NCBI GenBank assembly: GCA_910575555.1
Contig: CAJTFX010000010.1
Span: 62,001-126,000 of the forward strand
Origin: Lachnospiraceae bacterium
GTDB taxonomy: Bacteria > Bacillota > Clostridia > Lachnospirales > Lachnospiraceae
DNA length: 64,000 bases
Direction of reading: 5' to 3'
A program made the position numbers and the translations under genes. Positions 56,108-64,000 of the stretch are shown here, in pieces; position 1 is the stretch's first letter, and the number at the start of each line of letters is the position of its first letter. The notes beneath the pieces were generated by a model that was not told the origin of the DNA, did not search any database, and worked only from the letters and a program-made list of their open reading frames with translations.

Positions 56108-56695
56108 TTACACATATCTGTTGGCTATTTCGCCGATGCTTCTGTCATTGGTTCCCTGTCCAATGGCATTGAATTTCCACTCTCCGTTGTGACGGTACAC
56201 CTCCCCGAAAATCATGGCTGTCAGCCCGGAATAATCTTCCGTCAGATTATATTTGCACATTTCGTTATTATTTCTGGCATCTACCAGACGGATAAATGCA
56301 TTCTGAATCATTCCGAAATGCTGCCTTCTTTCCACTGCCTGGTAAATATTGACCACAATCACAATTCTGTCGTACTGAGCGGGAACCATGGACAAATCCA
56401 CTGCAATCTGCTCATCGTCCCCATCCCCGGCTCCGGTCAGGTTGTCGCCCATATGCAAAACAGCGCCGGAATCATGACGCAGATTTCCGAAAAACACCAG
56501 GTCTTCTTTCCTTCTCACCTTGCCGCCGGTTAACAGCAGCGCAGAAGCGTCGCAGTCAATTTCCTGAGGCTTTGGCGCGAAAAGGCCCCTCTTGCGCTGC
56601 ACTTCATCCCAGCCCAAGCCTATCATAATTTTGGACAATCCTGCATTGTCTTTGGACAAATTGACCTTCTGCCCTTTTTGTAAACTGATTGACAT
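56108..56695 (-). CDS. TerD-family protein (divergent copy)
   Basis: 195 residues. TerD fold with the Ca2+-site pieces DCDASALLL and [20 protein letters not shown] and the C-terminal [18 protein letters not shown]. Compared with the two following copies, the first Ca2+ loop ([17 protein letters not shown]) is replaced by EVQRKRGLFAPKPQEIDCDA, a longer insertion, so its binding may differ. It is the most diverged of the three and lies beside the Ca2+ pump gene (48 nt). TerD proteins act in membrane-linked stress and metal sensing complexes. Confidence 0.92.
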   Translation of the reverse strand: MSISLQKGQKVNLSKDNAGLSKIMIGLGWDEVQRKRGLFAPKPQEIDCDASALLLTGGKVRRKEDLVFFGNLRHDSGAVLHMGDNLTGAGDGDDEQIAVDLSMVPAQYDRIVIVVNIYQAVERRQHFGMIQNAFIRLVDARNNNEMCKYNLTEDYSGLTAMIFGEVYRHNGEWKFNAIGQGTNDRSIGEIANRYV

Positions 56696-56715
56696 TTCTT
56701 TTTCTCCTTTACAAA

Positions 56716-57297
56716 CTATTCCACTTCAACTCCGTAATTGGCGCACAATGCTGCCAGTCCGCCCTGATATCCGCTTCCGATGGCATTGAATTTCCACTCG
56801 CTGCCATTTTTGTACAATTCGCCGAATACTGCGGCCGTCTCAATGGAAAAATCCTCGCCCAAATCATACCGCAGCAGTTCTTCTCCCGTATCTTCCTTGT
56901 AAATACGGATAAAGGCATTGTTCACCTGCCCGAAATTCTGCCGCCGCTGCTCAGACTCATAAATGGTAACTGTAAATGCAATTTTGGTAATATTCGCCGG
57001 AACCATGGACAAATCCACTTTAATCTGCTCATCATCCCCGTCTCCCGCGCCGGTTCGGTTATCTCCCATATGCTGCGCACATCCGGATGGATGCTGCAGG
57101 TTGCCGTAAAACACAAAATCTTCGGATTTCGACACTTTTCCGGTATCCGTCAGCAAAAATGCAGCTGTATCCAGATCGAAATCTCCGCCGGTATCAAATG
57201 CATTTACATCCCATCCTAATCCCACAACAATTTTTGACAATCCCGGATTGTCTTTGGTCAGGCTTACTTTCTGGCCTTTCTGTAAATTGATCGGCAT
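56716..57297 (-). CDS. TerD-family protein
   Basis: 193 residues from the ATG at 57297, which follows [26 protein letters not shown] start, Ca2+ loop [18 protein letters not shown], second acidic loop [18 protein letters not shown], and [20 protein letters not shown]. It is very close in sequence to the third copy. The three copies probably arose by tandem duplication and may build a mixed complex with TelA. A hairpin lies in the gap to the preceding copy. Confidence 0.95.
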   Translation of the reverse strand: MPINLQKGQKVSLTKDNPGLSKIVVGLGWDVNAFDTGGDFDLDTAAFLLTDTGKVSKSEDFVFYGNLQHPSGCAQHMGDNRTGAGDGDDEQIKVDLSMVPANITKIAFTVTIYESEQRRQNFGQVNNAFIRIYKEDTGEELLRYDLGEDFSIETAAVFGELYKNGSEWKFNAIGSGYQGGLAALCANYGVEVE

Positions 57298-57345
57298 ATC
57301 TTTATAACCCTCCTTCATGGTCCTGTTTTACTATCTGCACGGATA

Positions 57346-57364
57346 CGGCGGCTCAAAGCCGCCG
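57346..57364 (-). other. GC-rich hairpin between two terD genes
   Basis: CGGCGGCT and AGCCGCCG form an 8-bp GC stem with a 3-nt loop. There is no U-tract, so it is not a terminator; it may protect or process the message. Confidence 0.5.
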
Positions 57365-57390
57365 GAGTAATATTTCCGTATCACCTTGCT

Positions 57391-57972
57391 TTAAGCAACC
57401 TCTATCCCATAATGTCCGCACAAAGCCGCAAGTCCTCCCTGGAACCCGCTTCCGATGGCGTTAAATTTCCACTCTCCGTTGTGGCGGTACAGCTCTCCCA
57501 CCACCACCGCAGTTTCTATAGAGAAATCTTCTCCCAAATCATACCGTATCAGCTCCTGGCCCGTGCTTTCATCCACAATCCGGATAAAAGAATTGGATAC
57601 CTGGCCAAAGTTCTGGCGCCTTACATCTGAATCATAAATAGTTACTGTAAATGCAACCTTCTCCACATTGGCCGGAATCAATGCAAGCTCAATCTGGATC
57701 TGTTCGTCATCCCCTTCTCCTTCCCCGGTCAGGTTATCTCCCATATGTTTCACTGCGCCGCTGCTGTGCTCCAGATTACCGTAGAAAATAAATTCTTTCT
57801 CGGTAGGGCATTTTCCATTCTGCCCCAGCATAAACGCTGCCGCATCCAAGTCAAAATCCGCGCCGGAATCAAATGCATTCACATCCCATCCCAATCCTAC
57901 CATAATCTTTTTCAGTCCGGGATTTCCTTTGGTTAAATCAACCTTCTGTCCTTTTGATAAATTAATCGGCAT
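57391..57972 (-). CDS. TerD-family protein
   Basis: 193 residues with the full family pattern: [58 protein letters not shown], and [20 protein letters not shown]. All Ca2+ ligands of the TerD fold appear present. First of the three copies in transcription order, 51 nt after TelA, with AAGGAGG upstream. Cytoplasmic; suggested to sense or buffer Ca2+ in a stress response together with TelA and YceG. Confidence 0.95.
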   Translation of the reverse strand: MPINLSKGQKVDLTKGNPGLKKIMVGLGWDVNAFDSGADFDLDAAAFMLGQNGKCPTEKEFIFYGNLEHSSGAVKHMGDNLTGEGEGDDEQIQIELALIPANVEKVAFTVTIYDSDVRRQNFGQVSNSFIRIVDESTGQELIRYDLGEDFSIETAVVVGELYRHNGEWKFNAIGSGFQGGLAALCGHYGIEVA

Positions 57973-58023
57973 ACTTCATATCCTCCTTATCTCTGACTAT
58001 ATCTAAATGCCTTTGAAATACTT

Positions 58024-59178
58024 TTAATACTTCTTATCCGGCATATGGTACATTTTATTGAATTCTGATTTAATATTTTCAAGTCTTGCCTGATCCTGAA
58101 TCCGCTGCTGCCTTGCATTCTGCTGAATCTGCTTCGTCTCGTCAATGCCGTTTACAATGGTTCTCCAGGTGGTTTCCAATGTTTCAATTTTAATGGAGCT
58201 GCCGGAAGCAAGCTGTGCGGTCATCTTAGACTGTTCCACTGTATTCCTTGCATTTTTCAAAAGCATCTCATTGGTCTTTTCGTCCAGCGCAGACATGGCC
58301 TCGGCCTGAATCTTCTGTCTTTTCAACATAATAGCCTGTGCCAACGCCTGTTTAAAGACCGGAAGCGTAATAATAAATGCAGAATTAATTTTCCTTACCA
58401 GATTCATATTGCTGAATTCCATGGTTCTGATCATGGGAATGGACTGCATTGCCACACTTTCTGCCGTCCGCAGATCCTGGGTTCTCTGCTCTAACATCAT
58501 CAATGCCTGCTGCAGGCTCTGAAGCTCAAACTGAATGGAATTGTCCCCGGTAGATTCCATGTCCGCCTGTCTCTGGGCAATATATGCTTCCAGTTCCCGG
58601 CAGCCCTGTTCGCCGGCCAGAATATATTTCACCAAATCATGATAATAATTCACGTTGGCTTCAAACATCTGCTCCAGCTTGCGGTTGGACTGCTTGATCT
58701 CCGACTCGTACTGCTTCAGCTGCACATAAATCTTGTCTACCTCTTCCCCCATAGTATGATACTTGGCCAGAATTTTATCCAACTGCTTCCTGAGATTTCC
58801 AAACATCTTGCCAAAAAGCCCCGGATTTTCCTTTAATTCCTCAACGTCAAATTTAGACATAACTTTTGCCAGAGTATTCAGCATCTCACTGGAATCATCA
58901 AGCTGCGACATATTCATACTGTTTAACACCACATCAGAAGCCTTGGAAATCTCTTCCGCCGCTTCCGCTCCGAAGGACACAATCGTCTCCAGGTTGTGAA
59001 CCTCGATGGCGCTGACCAAATCGTCCACTTCTGCTGAATTAGTCAGAGCGTCATTCATCTGCTGTCTGTCGGCAACAATATCATACTGTTCTACCACCTC
59101 AATCTCATTTTTGGGTTCCGGTATTGCCTGCTGCTGCGGCAGTACCGCTGTTTTGCTAAAATCAAGTCCCATATGCAT
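58024..59178 (-). CDS. Toxic anion resistance protein TelA/YceH family
   Basis: 384 residues from the ATG at 59178, coupled to the yceG stop as TGATG with GAGAGG upstream. It is mainly helical with long coiled coils, and fits the TelA family (NPGLFGKMFGNLRKQLDKIL, then QYESEIKQSNRKLEQMFEAN, VYFQ-like middle, and QAIMLKRQKIQAEAMSALDE followed by NEMLLKNARNTVEQSKM). Members are part of tellurite/oxidative and membrane stress systems and occur with TerD proteins in Bacillus (YceH). Cytoplasmic, possibly membrane-associated. Confidence 0.92.
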   Translation of the reverse strand: MHMGLDFSKTAVLPQQQAIPEPKNEIEVVEQYDIVADRQQMNDALTNSAEVDDLVSAIEVHNLETIVSFGAEAAEEISKASDVVLNSMNMSQLDDSSEMLNTLAKVMSKFDVEELKENPGLFGKMFGNLRKQLDKILAKYHTMGEEVDKIYVQLKQYESEIKQSNRKLEQMFEANVNYYHDLVKYILAGEQGCRELEAYIAQRQADMESTGDNSIQFELQSLQQALMMLEQRTQDLRTAESVAMQSIPMIRTMEFSNMNLVRKINSAFIITLPVFKQALAQAIMLKRQKIQAEAMSALDEKTNEMLLKNARNTVEQSKMTAQLASGSSIKIETLETTWRTIVNGIDETKQIQQNARQQRIQDQARLENIKSEFNKMYHMPDKKY

Positions 59179-61451
59179 CAACTACCTCTCTTAAATATTT
59201 TATCACGCCATGACTGACGTCCATTAGATGGAATTCTGCCAAAATCCGGCGTCTGCAAATCATACATATACTCGCCAATCTGGTGTTCTTCCATTAATTT
59301 CCTGTTCAGATACTTTTCAATGCTCTGATATCCGGTAGGTACCAGAAACAGTACGTCAAATCCCGCCAGATTTAAAAAGGATACCAGAATCGAATCTTCC
59401 AGAGTTATCATTTCCTCCGTGGTGTTGATATAGAGAAACTTTGGGTTCTTTTTCGTAAAATCAAACTTCTGTATCATTCTTAAAACTTCTTTTTTTAAAT
59501 TCAAAATAACGGCAATAATGGCATATTCCATACCGTTTTCAAATGTCCCTTTAATAATTCTCTGTTCAATTAAAAGCTGCAGCTTGTCCAGAATATGCTC
59601 CTGTATCTCTTCCCGGAGAAATCCATAGGAATATGCAGAATGGCTTTTGATTTTGGCCCGCTGCAGCTTTCCGTTTTTAAAAAATTCTGTCACATAAGGT
59701 TTTATGGGGTTAGGCTCTGTCAAGCTGATGTAGGGAACTTTCCTGGATATCAGCGTATCTCCGGTCACCAGTTTTTTTATGCTGCTCCAGTACTCTGAAA
59801 CCTCCTGTTTTACACCGGAAATCTTGGCATAAATCACCGGAAGGTTCACAACCCCTTCCACCGTACTGAAATTGGGCCGGTATTTCAACTCCTGATCCCA
59901 GAGAAGCTCAATCTCTTCATACATGGTCTGCAGAGTAACTGCATTTGCTTTATCATACTGGTGATTTCGGTACAGCCCCGAATCCTGATACATCACTGTA
60001 TCCAGCTCCCGCTCTGCATGATAGGCCGCCGTTCCCATCCGTATCCCGGAATTATCCCTGGGAAAATGATCCACCGCCAGAGATTCTCCATAATTCACTT
60101 CATAGAGCAGCGGATCGTTCAAACAGCATGATCTGTTTAAATCCGGCGTTAAAATCAGCACATCCACCGGAAGCCTGGCCAAAACCCTGAGAAAGAGCTC
60201 TTCATTCTCTGTCCGGCAGCCGCCCAGATAAATAAAACAGCCAATATCCGGCAGTTTCCACTGATAAAAAAGCTCCGGCTGATAGCGTTTCAGCCAACAG
60301 AGCAGATAAACCGCCTTGTTGGTCAGTTTATTCAGATTCATTCCCGGCTGCTTTGCTTCCTCTAACATAATATCCAAAAATGCCTTGTGCATTAATTTCT
60401 GCAGTTCCAGATTGGCCGTATATTTCAGATTATTGGCCGCCAAATCTGCAAGCATCTGCTCCTGCCCTGTATAGTTTTTCCGGGCGATCCCGCCGATTTC
60501 TTCCATGGCGGGCTTTGGGATTTCCTGCTCTGTAATCACAAGCCTGCGCCCGCTGTTTTTCAATTCCAACTGAAACTGATACAGTTCATTTAAGTAAGTC
60601 AGTTTATCTTCTGTGCCGTTGATGCGGATAAAACAATTGTAAAACAGGTTCAGATCGTTCCCTCTGCTTCGAAGTTCTGTTTTGACATCGGCAAGCCCTT
60701 TGCCGGAAATCCATGCATTGGTGCAGTTTAAAAGGCCGGGGGCAGGCCCATAGAGCCGCTCCCTGTTCTGCTCCTGCCTTATTTCTTCCCGCAGGCTTTT
60801 CAGTGAGAAGCCCTCTGGAAAAGCAGTCATATCCTGTCCGTTCCAGGCACAGGAAAACTCAGAAGTTACATCCAGTTTTAAATAATTCTCATCTCCGCGA
60901 TACTGTAAAAGCACAATGTCGCAGCCTGCACGGGACAGAACCGCCATCAATTTTAATTCATAATTGCTGATTTCGCCTTCATACAGAATCTTGGGAATAT
61001 GACGCTCCCCCAGTTGATTCACTACACGTTCAAATTTGTAATAAAGCCAGCACATGAACTTAATATAAGCATTTTTCAGCATATTTTCATTCTTGCCTGC
61101 CCTGCGCATCCCGTCCAGGGTATCATAAATGGCCAGAGACACCTGCTCCCTCTGGTAATCCTTCATTCTCGGCAGCCACTTTTTCAGGCTTGCTGTAAAA
61201 AAGCCCGCGTTCATCTGGAAATCCATTCCCATAATTTCCCCGTAATACTCCAGCTGCTTTTCTTCCGGGTTGGGAATTCTTCCCTCGATCACAGCGCCGG
61301 AGGTCCTGGCTGCATGATAATATCTCCGGATAAATTCATGGATTTCCTGATTATATCCATAAATCCGGTAAAAATACACCCCTGATTCCCTCCGGCTCTC
61401 TGGTTCTGAAAAATATTCTTCTAAATTCCGAAGTTTCCTGTGTTCCAACAT
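59178..61451 (-). CDS. YceG-family protein of the Ter module
   Basis: 757 residues, very like the Bacillus YceG family (putative component of the Ter-associated biosynthetic module). Three related segments can be seen: ~124-186 (KNAYIKFMCWLYYKF...LSRAGCDIVLLQ), ~375-440 (LTNKAVYLLCWLKRY...LARLPVDVLILTP) and ~655-715 (KFLYINTTEEMITLEDSILV...LAGFDVLFLVP). No motif gives a reaction. In the literature the family is placed beside TelA and TerD, as here. It begins 15 nt after the rhomboid gene stop and is coupled to TelA. Confidence 0.88.
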   Translation of the reverse strand: MLEHRKLRNLEEYFSEPESRRESGVYFYRIYGYNQEIHEFIRRYYHAARTSGAVIEGRIPNPEEKQLEYYGEIMGMDFQMNAGFFTASLKKWLPRMKDYQREQVSLAIYDTLDGMRRAGKNENMLKNAYIKFMCWLYYKFERVVNQLGERHIPKILYEGEISNYELKLMAVLSRAGCDIVLLQYRGDENYLKLDVTSEFSCAWNGQDMTAFPEGFSLKSLREEIRQEQNRERLYGPAPGLLNCTNAWISGKGLADVKTELRSRGNDLNLFYNCFIRINGTEDKLTYLNELYQFQLELKNSGRRLVITEQEIPKPAMEEIGGIARKNYTGQEQMLADLAANNLKYTANLELQKLMHKAFLDIMLEEAKQPGMNLNKLTNKAVYLLCWLKRYQPELFYQWKLPDIGCFIYLGGCRTENEELFLRVLARLPVDVLILTPDLNRSCCLNDPLLYEVNYGESLAVDHFPRDNSGIRMGTAAYHAERELDTVMYQDSGLYRNHQYDKANAVTLQTMYEEIELLWDQELKYRPNFSTVEGVVNLPVIYAKISGVKQEVSEYWSSIKKLVTGDTLISRKVPYISLTEPNPIKPYVTEFFKNGKLQRAKIKSHSAYSYGFLREEIQEHILDKLQLLIEQRIIKGTFENGMEYAIIAVILNLKKEVLRMIQKFDFTKKNPKFLYINTTEEMITLEDSILVSFLNLAGFDVLFLVPTGYQSIEKYLNRKLMEEHQIGEYMYDLQTPDFGRIPSNGRQSWRDKIFKRGS

Positions 61452-61466
61452 ATACCTGCTTTACCT

Positions 61467-62054
61467 TCAATATCTGTTCATCTTATTCTTGTTCATCACA
61501 TAGCCAAGGGCTGCGCCTACCAGTCCGCCCAGAATATGGGTCAGATTGGATACATTGTCCTGCACAAAAATTCCTTCATATACCTGCTGCCCGATATAAA
61601 TCACCGCCACCAGAATGAAGGTCAGAGGAATCTCCCCTTCCTTCACGCAGGTAAAAGAGGACAGAAGAATCAGGGCAAACACCACGCCGCTGGCTCCCAA
61701 TAACATAATCCCTGGAAAAAATACAACATGCACAATTCCTGTTGTCAATGCTGTTGCAAGAATTACAAACAGCAGATTGGCCGAACCGTATTTTTCCTCC
61801 AACAGCGGCCCAACCACCAGAATCAGCGTAATATTTCCAAAAAAATGACTCCATCCCGCATGTCCCAGCACATGTCCGAAAAACCTCACATACGCCAAAG
61901 GATTCAAAAGAGAAGAACGGTACACGCTGAAAAATACCTGATTGGCAAATCCTCTGGTAATAAAATTCAGTATCACGGCCAGAAAACACAGGATGGCAAA
62001 ACTTAAGATAACCGGCGAATTAAAGGATATTTTCAGTTTTCTGTGTTCAGACAT
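61467..62054 (-). CDS. Rhomboid-family intramembrane serine protease
   Basis: 195 residues from the ATG at 62054 (GGAG 8 nt upstream). Six membrane helices with the rhomboid core: HAGWSHFFGNITLILVVGPL in TM2, catalytic Ser in LLGASGVVFALI of TM4, and His in LTHILGGLVGAALG of TM6, giving a Ser-His dyad. It cleaves membrane proteins within the lipid bilayer. It lies 15 nt before yceG and shares its promoter, so it is part of the Ter module here, an unusual partner. The substrate is unknown. Confidence 0.92.
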   Translation of the reverse strand: MSEHRKLKISFNSPVILSFAILCFLAVILNFITRGFANQVFFSVYRSSLLNPLAYVRFFGHVLGHAGWSHFFGNITLILVVGPLLEEKYGSANLLFVILATALTTGIVHVVFFPGIMLLGASGVVFALILLSSFTCVKEGEIPLTFILVAVIYIGQQVYEGIFVQDNVSNLTHILGGLVGAALGYVMNKNKMNRY

Positions 62055-62083
62055 AAACAATTCTCCATTTCACATTATGTTTT

Positions 62084-62112
62084 ATTATAAAGTTTCTTAC
62101 CATATATTTCAA
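62084..62112 (-). promoter_or_regulatory. Promoter of the rhomboid-yceG-telA unit
   Basis: Minus strand TTGAAA (62107-62112), 17 bp, perfect TATAAT (62084-62089), 30 nt before the rhomboid start. Confidence 0.75.
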
Positions 62113-62195
62113 TGCATTTTATTAAATTTTCAGATATTTAAGAATTTAGAAACGAAAGGAAGATCTTATATCTGGATATGGACATGAAAAAATCT

Positions 62196-63620
62196 TCAGC
62201 TTACAAATCCCTGTACAAAATTTCTTATGTATTCATATCCCACCGCCAGGTTGATATTCTGCCCAGCGTCAAAGCCTGCGGTGCTGATTCCAATGACTTC
62301 TCCATACATATTCAATACCGCTCCGCCGGAGCTTCCATTGGAAATAGGCGCCGTAAACTGAATCATATCCACACCTTCAATTGCCCGGAATCCGGAAATA
62401 ATTCCATCGGACACCGAGTTAAACAGTCCCAGCGGACTTCCGATGGCCACCACCCGCTGTCCCCGAACCAGTTTCTTCTGCCCCTTATAAATGGGAAGCG
62501 GCTGCAAGTTGCGTTCAATCCGGAGCACCGCCAGATCCAGAACAGAATTATATTTAATCATCTCGTCTGTCTGATATACCTGATCGTCATCCTCAATCCT
62601 TACAGAATAAAATCTTCCCCGGCAGGCCACATGGTTATTGGTCAGAATATACCCTTCCCGGCCAATCATAATTCCGGAACCGCCGCCAATTGCCTCACCC
62701 CGGCTGTCATGAATCATAATCTGCACCACAGAAGAGGCAAGCTGTGCCAGTTCCTCATAAGTCAGCTCTCTTCCCATACGTCCTGAATCCGCCCGATTCT
62801 CCCTGGCGCTCAGCATTTCTCTGGTTCTTCGGTCACGTTCCGGCACCCTGGTATTTACCGCAACACGCACCCCGCCGGCCTGCGGCTTTTCTGGGACTGT
62901 ATGCTCCGTCCGGATTTCCCCATCCGAAACAGGCTCATACTCCGGCACCTCATACTGACCGGGATCTGCCGCTGTGCATTTGCGGGACAGGCCCAGCCGA
63001 TCCAGTTCCGGAGAAATATCCTGCCTGGCCTGCAGCAGCAGCACGTCAAACCCCAACCGGGTAAGCAAATAGAAAAACAAATACTCCTGCTGTTTGGAAA
63101 TATCCCTGCAAACCACTTTCATTGTGTTTTCCGGTTTCCAATTCCGCAAAGCCAATGGCACAGTCTGATCTAGCCAGAACAAAACCTTTACCATAAAATT
63201 TTTGCCTATGGAGGAGCTTACTCCCTGCTTTCCCTGTTCCAACAGGCTGAGAATTTCTGCGCATATCCCGCCAAGAATCCGGCGCAATTGCTGATTTTCC
63301 ATGGCTGCTTTAATCGGCGCATCCTGTTTCCCGCTGCTGAGCCAGCTTTCATAACAGCCCCCATAAAACTCTGCGTCCTCCATGGCCGCCAGTCTGGGCA
63401 AACCGTTTAACCGGCTGTAAAATCCCTGTCCCCGGTTCATCCGCTCTGTCAAAATCTGATCCATCTGCCGGATTTCTTCCGGCATTGTCCGGCCGACTCC
63501 TGTTATTCTGAGAAAATACACATCTTTGCAGCCCTTCGAGCAGCCTCCTTTGACATTCATAAAGGCTTCCACGGAAGAAATTTCCATTACATGATACCTT
63601 GTGTTAAAATTTGTCTGCAT
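62196..63620 (-). CDS. Cytoplasmic trypsin-fold protease with a YceG-like N-terminal domain
   Basis: 474 residues. The C-terminal ~195 residues are a chymotrypsin/HtrA-type protease: His330 in LTNNHVA, Asp362 in SVLDLAVL and Ser431 in SNGSSGGAV, with the GSGIMIG and IGSPLGLF strands. No PDZ domain follows, and no signal peptide or membrane anchor is visible. The N-terminal ~215 residues carry KNFMVKVLFWLDQTVPLALR and LLTRLGFDVLLLQARQDIS, lining up with the repeated segments of the YceG protein encoded downstream. A variable linker (~215-285) joins them. Its role might be stress-triggered cleavage tied to the Ter complex; this is inference. The promoter upstream is divergent from the lyase gene. 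Confidence 0.85.
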   Translation of the reverse strand: MQTNFNTRYHVMEISSVEAFMNVKGGCSKGCKDVYFLRITGVGRTMPEEIRQMDQILTERMNRGQGFYSRLNGLPRLAAMEDAEFYGGCYESWLSSGKQDAPIKAAMENQQLRRILGGICAEILSLLEQGKQGVSSSIGKNFMVKVLFWLDQTVPLALRNWKPENTMKVVCRDISKQQEYLFFYLLTRLGFDVLLLQARQDISPELDRLGLSRKCTAADPGQYEVPEYEPVSDGEIRTEHTVPEKPQAGGVRVAVNTRVPERDRRTREMLSARENRADSGRMGRELTYEELAQLASSVVQIMIHDSRGEAIGGGSGIMIGREGYILTNNHVACRGRFYSVRIEDDDQVYQTDEMIKYNSVLDLAVLRIERNLQPLPIYKGQKKLVRGQRVVAIGSPLGLFNSVSDGIISGFRAIEGVDMIQFTAPISNGSSGGAVLNMYGEVIGISTAGFDAGQNINLAVGYEYIRNFVQGFVS

Positions 63621-63660
63621 GAGAAATCACCTGATTCCTTTGTATTTAAAATATATTTCT

Positions 63661-63690
63661 ATTCTATCATATTTCCAGGAACAGGGGCAA
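63661..63690 (-). promoter_or_regulatory. Promoter of the protease gene
   Basis: Minus strand TTGCCC (63685-63690), 18 bp, TAGAAT (63661-63666), about 40 nt before the ATG. Confidence 0.5.
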
Positions 63691-63727
63691 GCAGATTGCC
63701 GAAATGAAATTGCACTGAAAAAATCTA

Positions 63728-63756
63728 TTGTGAAACTGTCCGTTTTCCCATATAAT
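63728..63756 (+). promoter_or_regulatory. Promoter of the lyase-type gene
   Basis: TTGTGA (63728-63733), 17 bp, perfect TATAAT (63751-63756), 32 nt before the ATG. It is back to back with the protease promoter. Confidence 0.7.
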
Positions 63757-63788
63757 GTATAGTAAATTATGAAAGCAGGAGTGTAAAA

Positions 63789-64000
63789 ATGAACCATTTC
63801 CTTCCCGCCTACCGTGTTGGCCCGCTGCTCTATTGTCCGGCCAACAACGCAAGCATCGTAAACTCATTAACTCATGAAAAATTCGGCCGGCAATTTTCCC
63901 TTGCCCTGTGCCTGGAAGATACGATACAGGACGACTGCGTGGCCGACGCGGAGCAGATATTAATTTCTTCTCTTCAGGCGCTGCAGGCACGTAAGGCCCA
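63789..64000 (+). CDS. Ter-associated HpcH/HpaI-type C-C bond lyase, partial
   Basis: The first 70 codons before the window edge. The start MNHFLPAYRVGPLLYCPANN, followed by KFGRQFSLALCLEDTIQDDC, matches my recollection of the TIM-barrel C-C bond lyases (citrate lyase beta-like) found in Ter-associated biosynthetic modules; LCLEDTI holds the acidic metal ligand region. AGGAG lies 7-8 nt upstream. It diverges from the protease and should be the first gene of the biosynthetic half (usually with a phosphoribosyltransferase and ATP-grasp enzymes), which lies beyond the window. Product unknown. Confidence 0.75.
   Translation, partial: MNHFLPAYRVGPLLYCPANNASIVNSLTHEKFGRQFSLALCLEDTIQDDCVADAEQILISSLQALQARKA

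Noticed and set aside
57346-57364. Terminator between terD genes
   Set aside because: Strong GC stem but no T-run on either side, so listed only as a hairpin.

Overview
The window looks like chromosome of an anaerobic gut-type Firmicute, most likely a Lachnospiraceae member (Clostridia). Supporting signs are strong AGGAGG ribosome-binding sites, a GlgC/GlgD pair, SpoVG, a DnaD-type plus DnaC-type helicase-loading pair, a BceRSAB-type module, surface enzymes with Lys-rich Ig-like or Fn3-like repeats, and a beta-mannan locus whose gene set matches the one described from Roseburia intestinalis. I see no tRNA, rRNA, CRISPR array, phage or complete insertion sequence.

Layout. 1-2.9 kb: the 5' part of pth (cut by the window edge), uppP, and two unrecognised membrane genes. 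2.9-22.8 kb: a beta-mannan utilisation locus, all on the minus strand. It holds phosphomannomutase and a Nudix hydrolase, a LacI-type regulator, an ABC importer (lipoprotein plus two permeases), GH130_2, a secreted GH26 mannanase, a cellobiose 2-epimerase-type AGE enzyme, GH130_1, an unknown anchored protein, two SGNH acetylesterases (CE2 and CE17 types) and a GH1-mannose-6-phosphate isomerase fusion. Together these make a closed route. Mannan is cut outside the cell and the oligosaccharides are imported and deacetylated. The disaccharide is epimerised and phosphorolysed, and mannose-1-P becomes mannose-6-P and then fructose-6-P. Strong promoters before the importer, lacI and pgm each carry an AT-rich operator-like element.

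22.9-27.2 kb (plus strand): a licT-bglP-bglA beta-glucoside PTS operon with a readable antitermination leader (promoter, RAT, terminator) and apparently an AUU start for licT. 27.3-34 kb: a decayed AAA-ATPase/PD-(D/E)XK gene and a second remnant of the same family, flanking a large secreted GH16 beta-glucanase whose last carbohydrate-binding domain is cut by an in-frame TGA; then a secreted repeat protein. 34-42.2 kb: spoVG, glgD, glgC (minus), then murC, a DnaA-box cluster, dnaD-like, dnaC-like and prs (plus).

42.3-53 kb: BceAB-type transporter with BceRS-type two-component genes, a GNAT gene between them, a DUF6465-like protein and an HPr-like protein without the catalytic His, a CDF metal transporter, an NCS2 purine permease, another GNAT and a HAD hydrolase. 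53.1-53.3 kb holds a 213-bp MITE-like inverted-repeat element. 53.4-64 kb: a Ter (tellurium/stress) module with a P-type Ca2+ ATPase, three TerD proteins, TelA, YceG, a rhomboid protease and a trypsin-fold protease carrying a YceG-like N-terminal segment. Divergent from it at the right edge is the start of a Ter-associated HpcH/HpaI-type C-C bond lyase.

Most interesting candidates for something undescribed: the two proteases built into the Ter/YceG module, one of them fused to a YceG-like unit; the GH1-ManA fusion; the DnaA-box cluster controlling helicase-loader genes; the HPr-like protein that keeps Ser46 but has lost His15; and the MITE-like element. All assignments come from reading the sequence and from recall of families; no searches were run.
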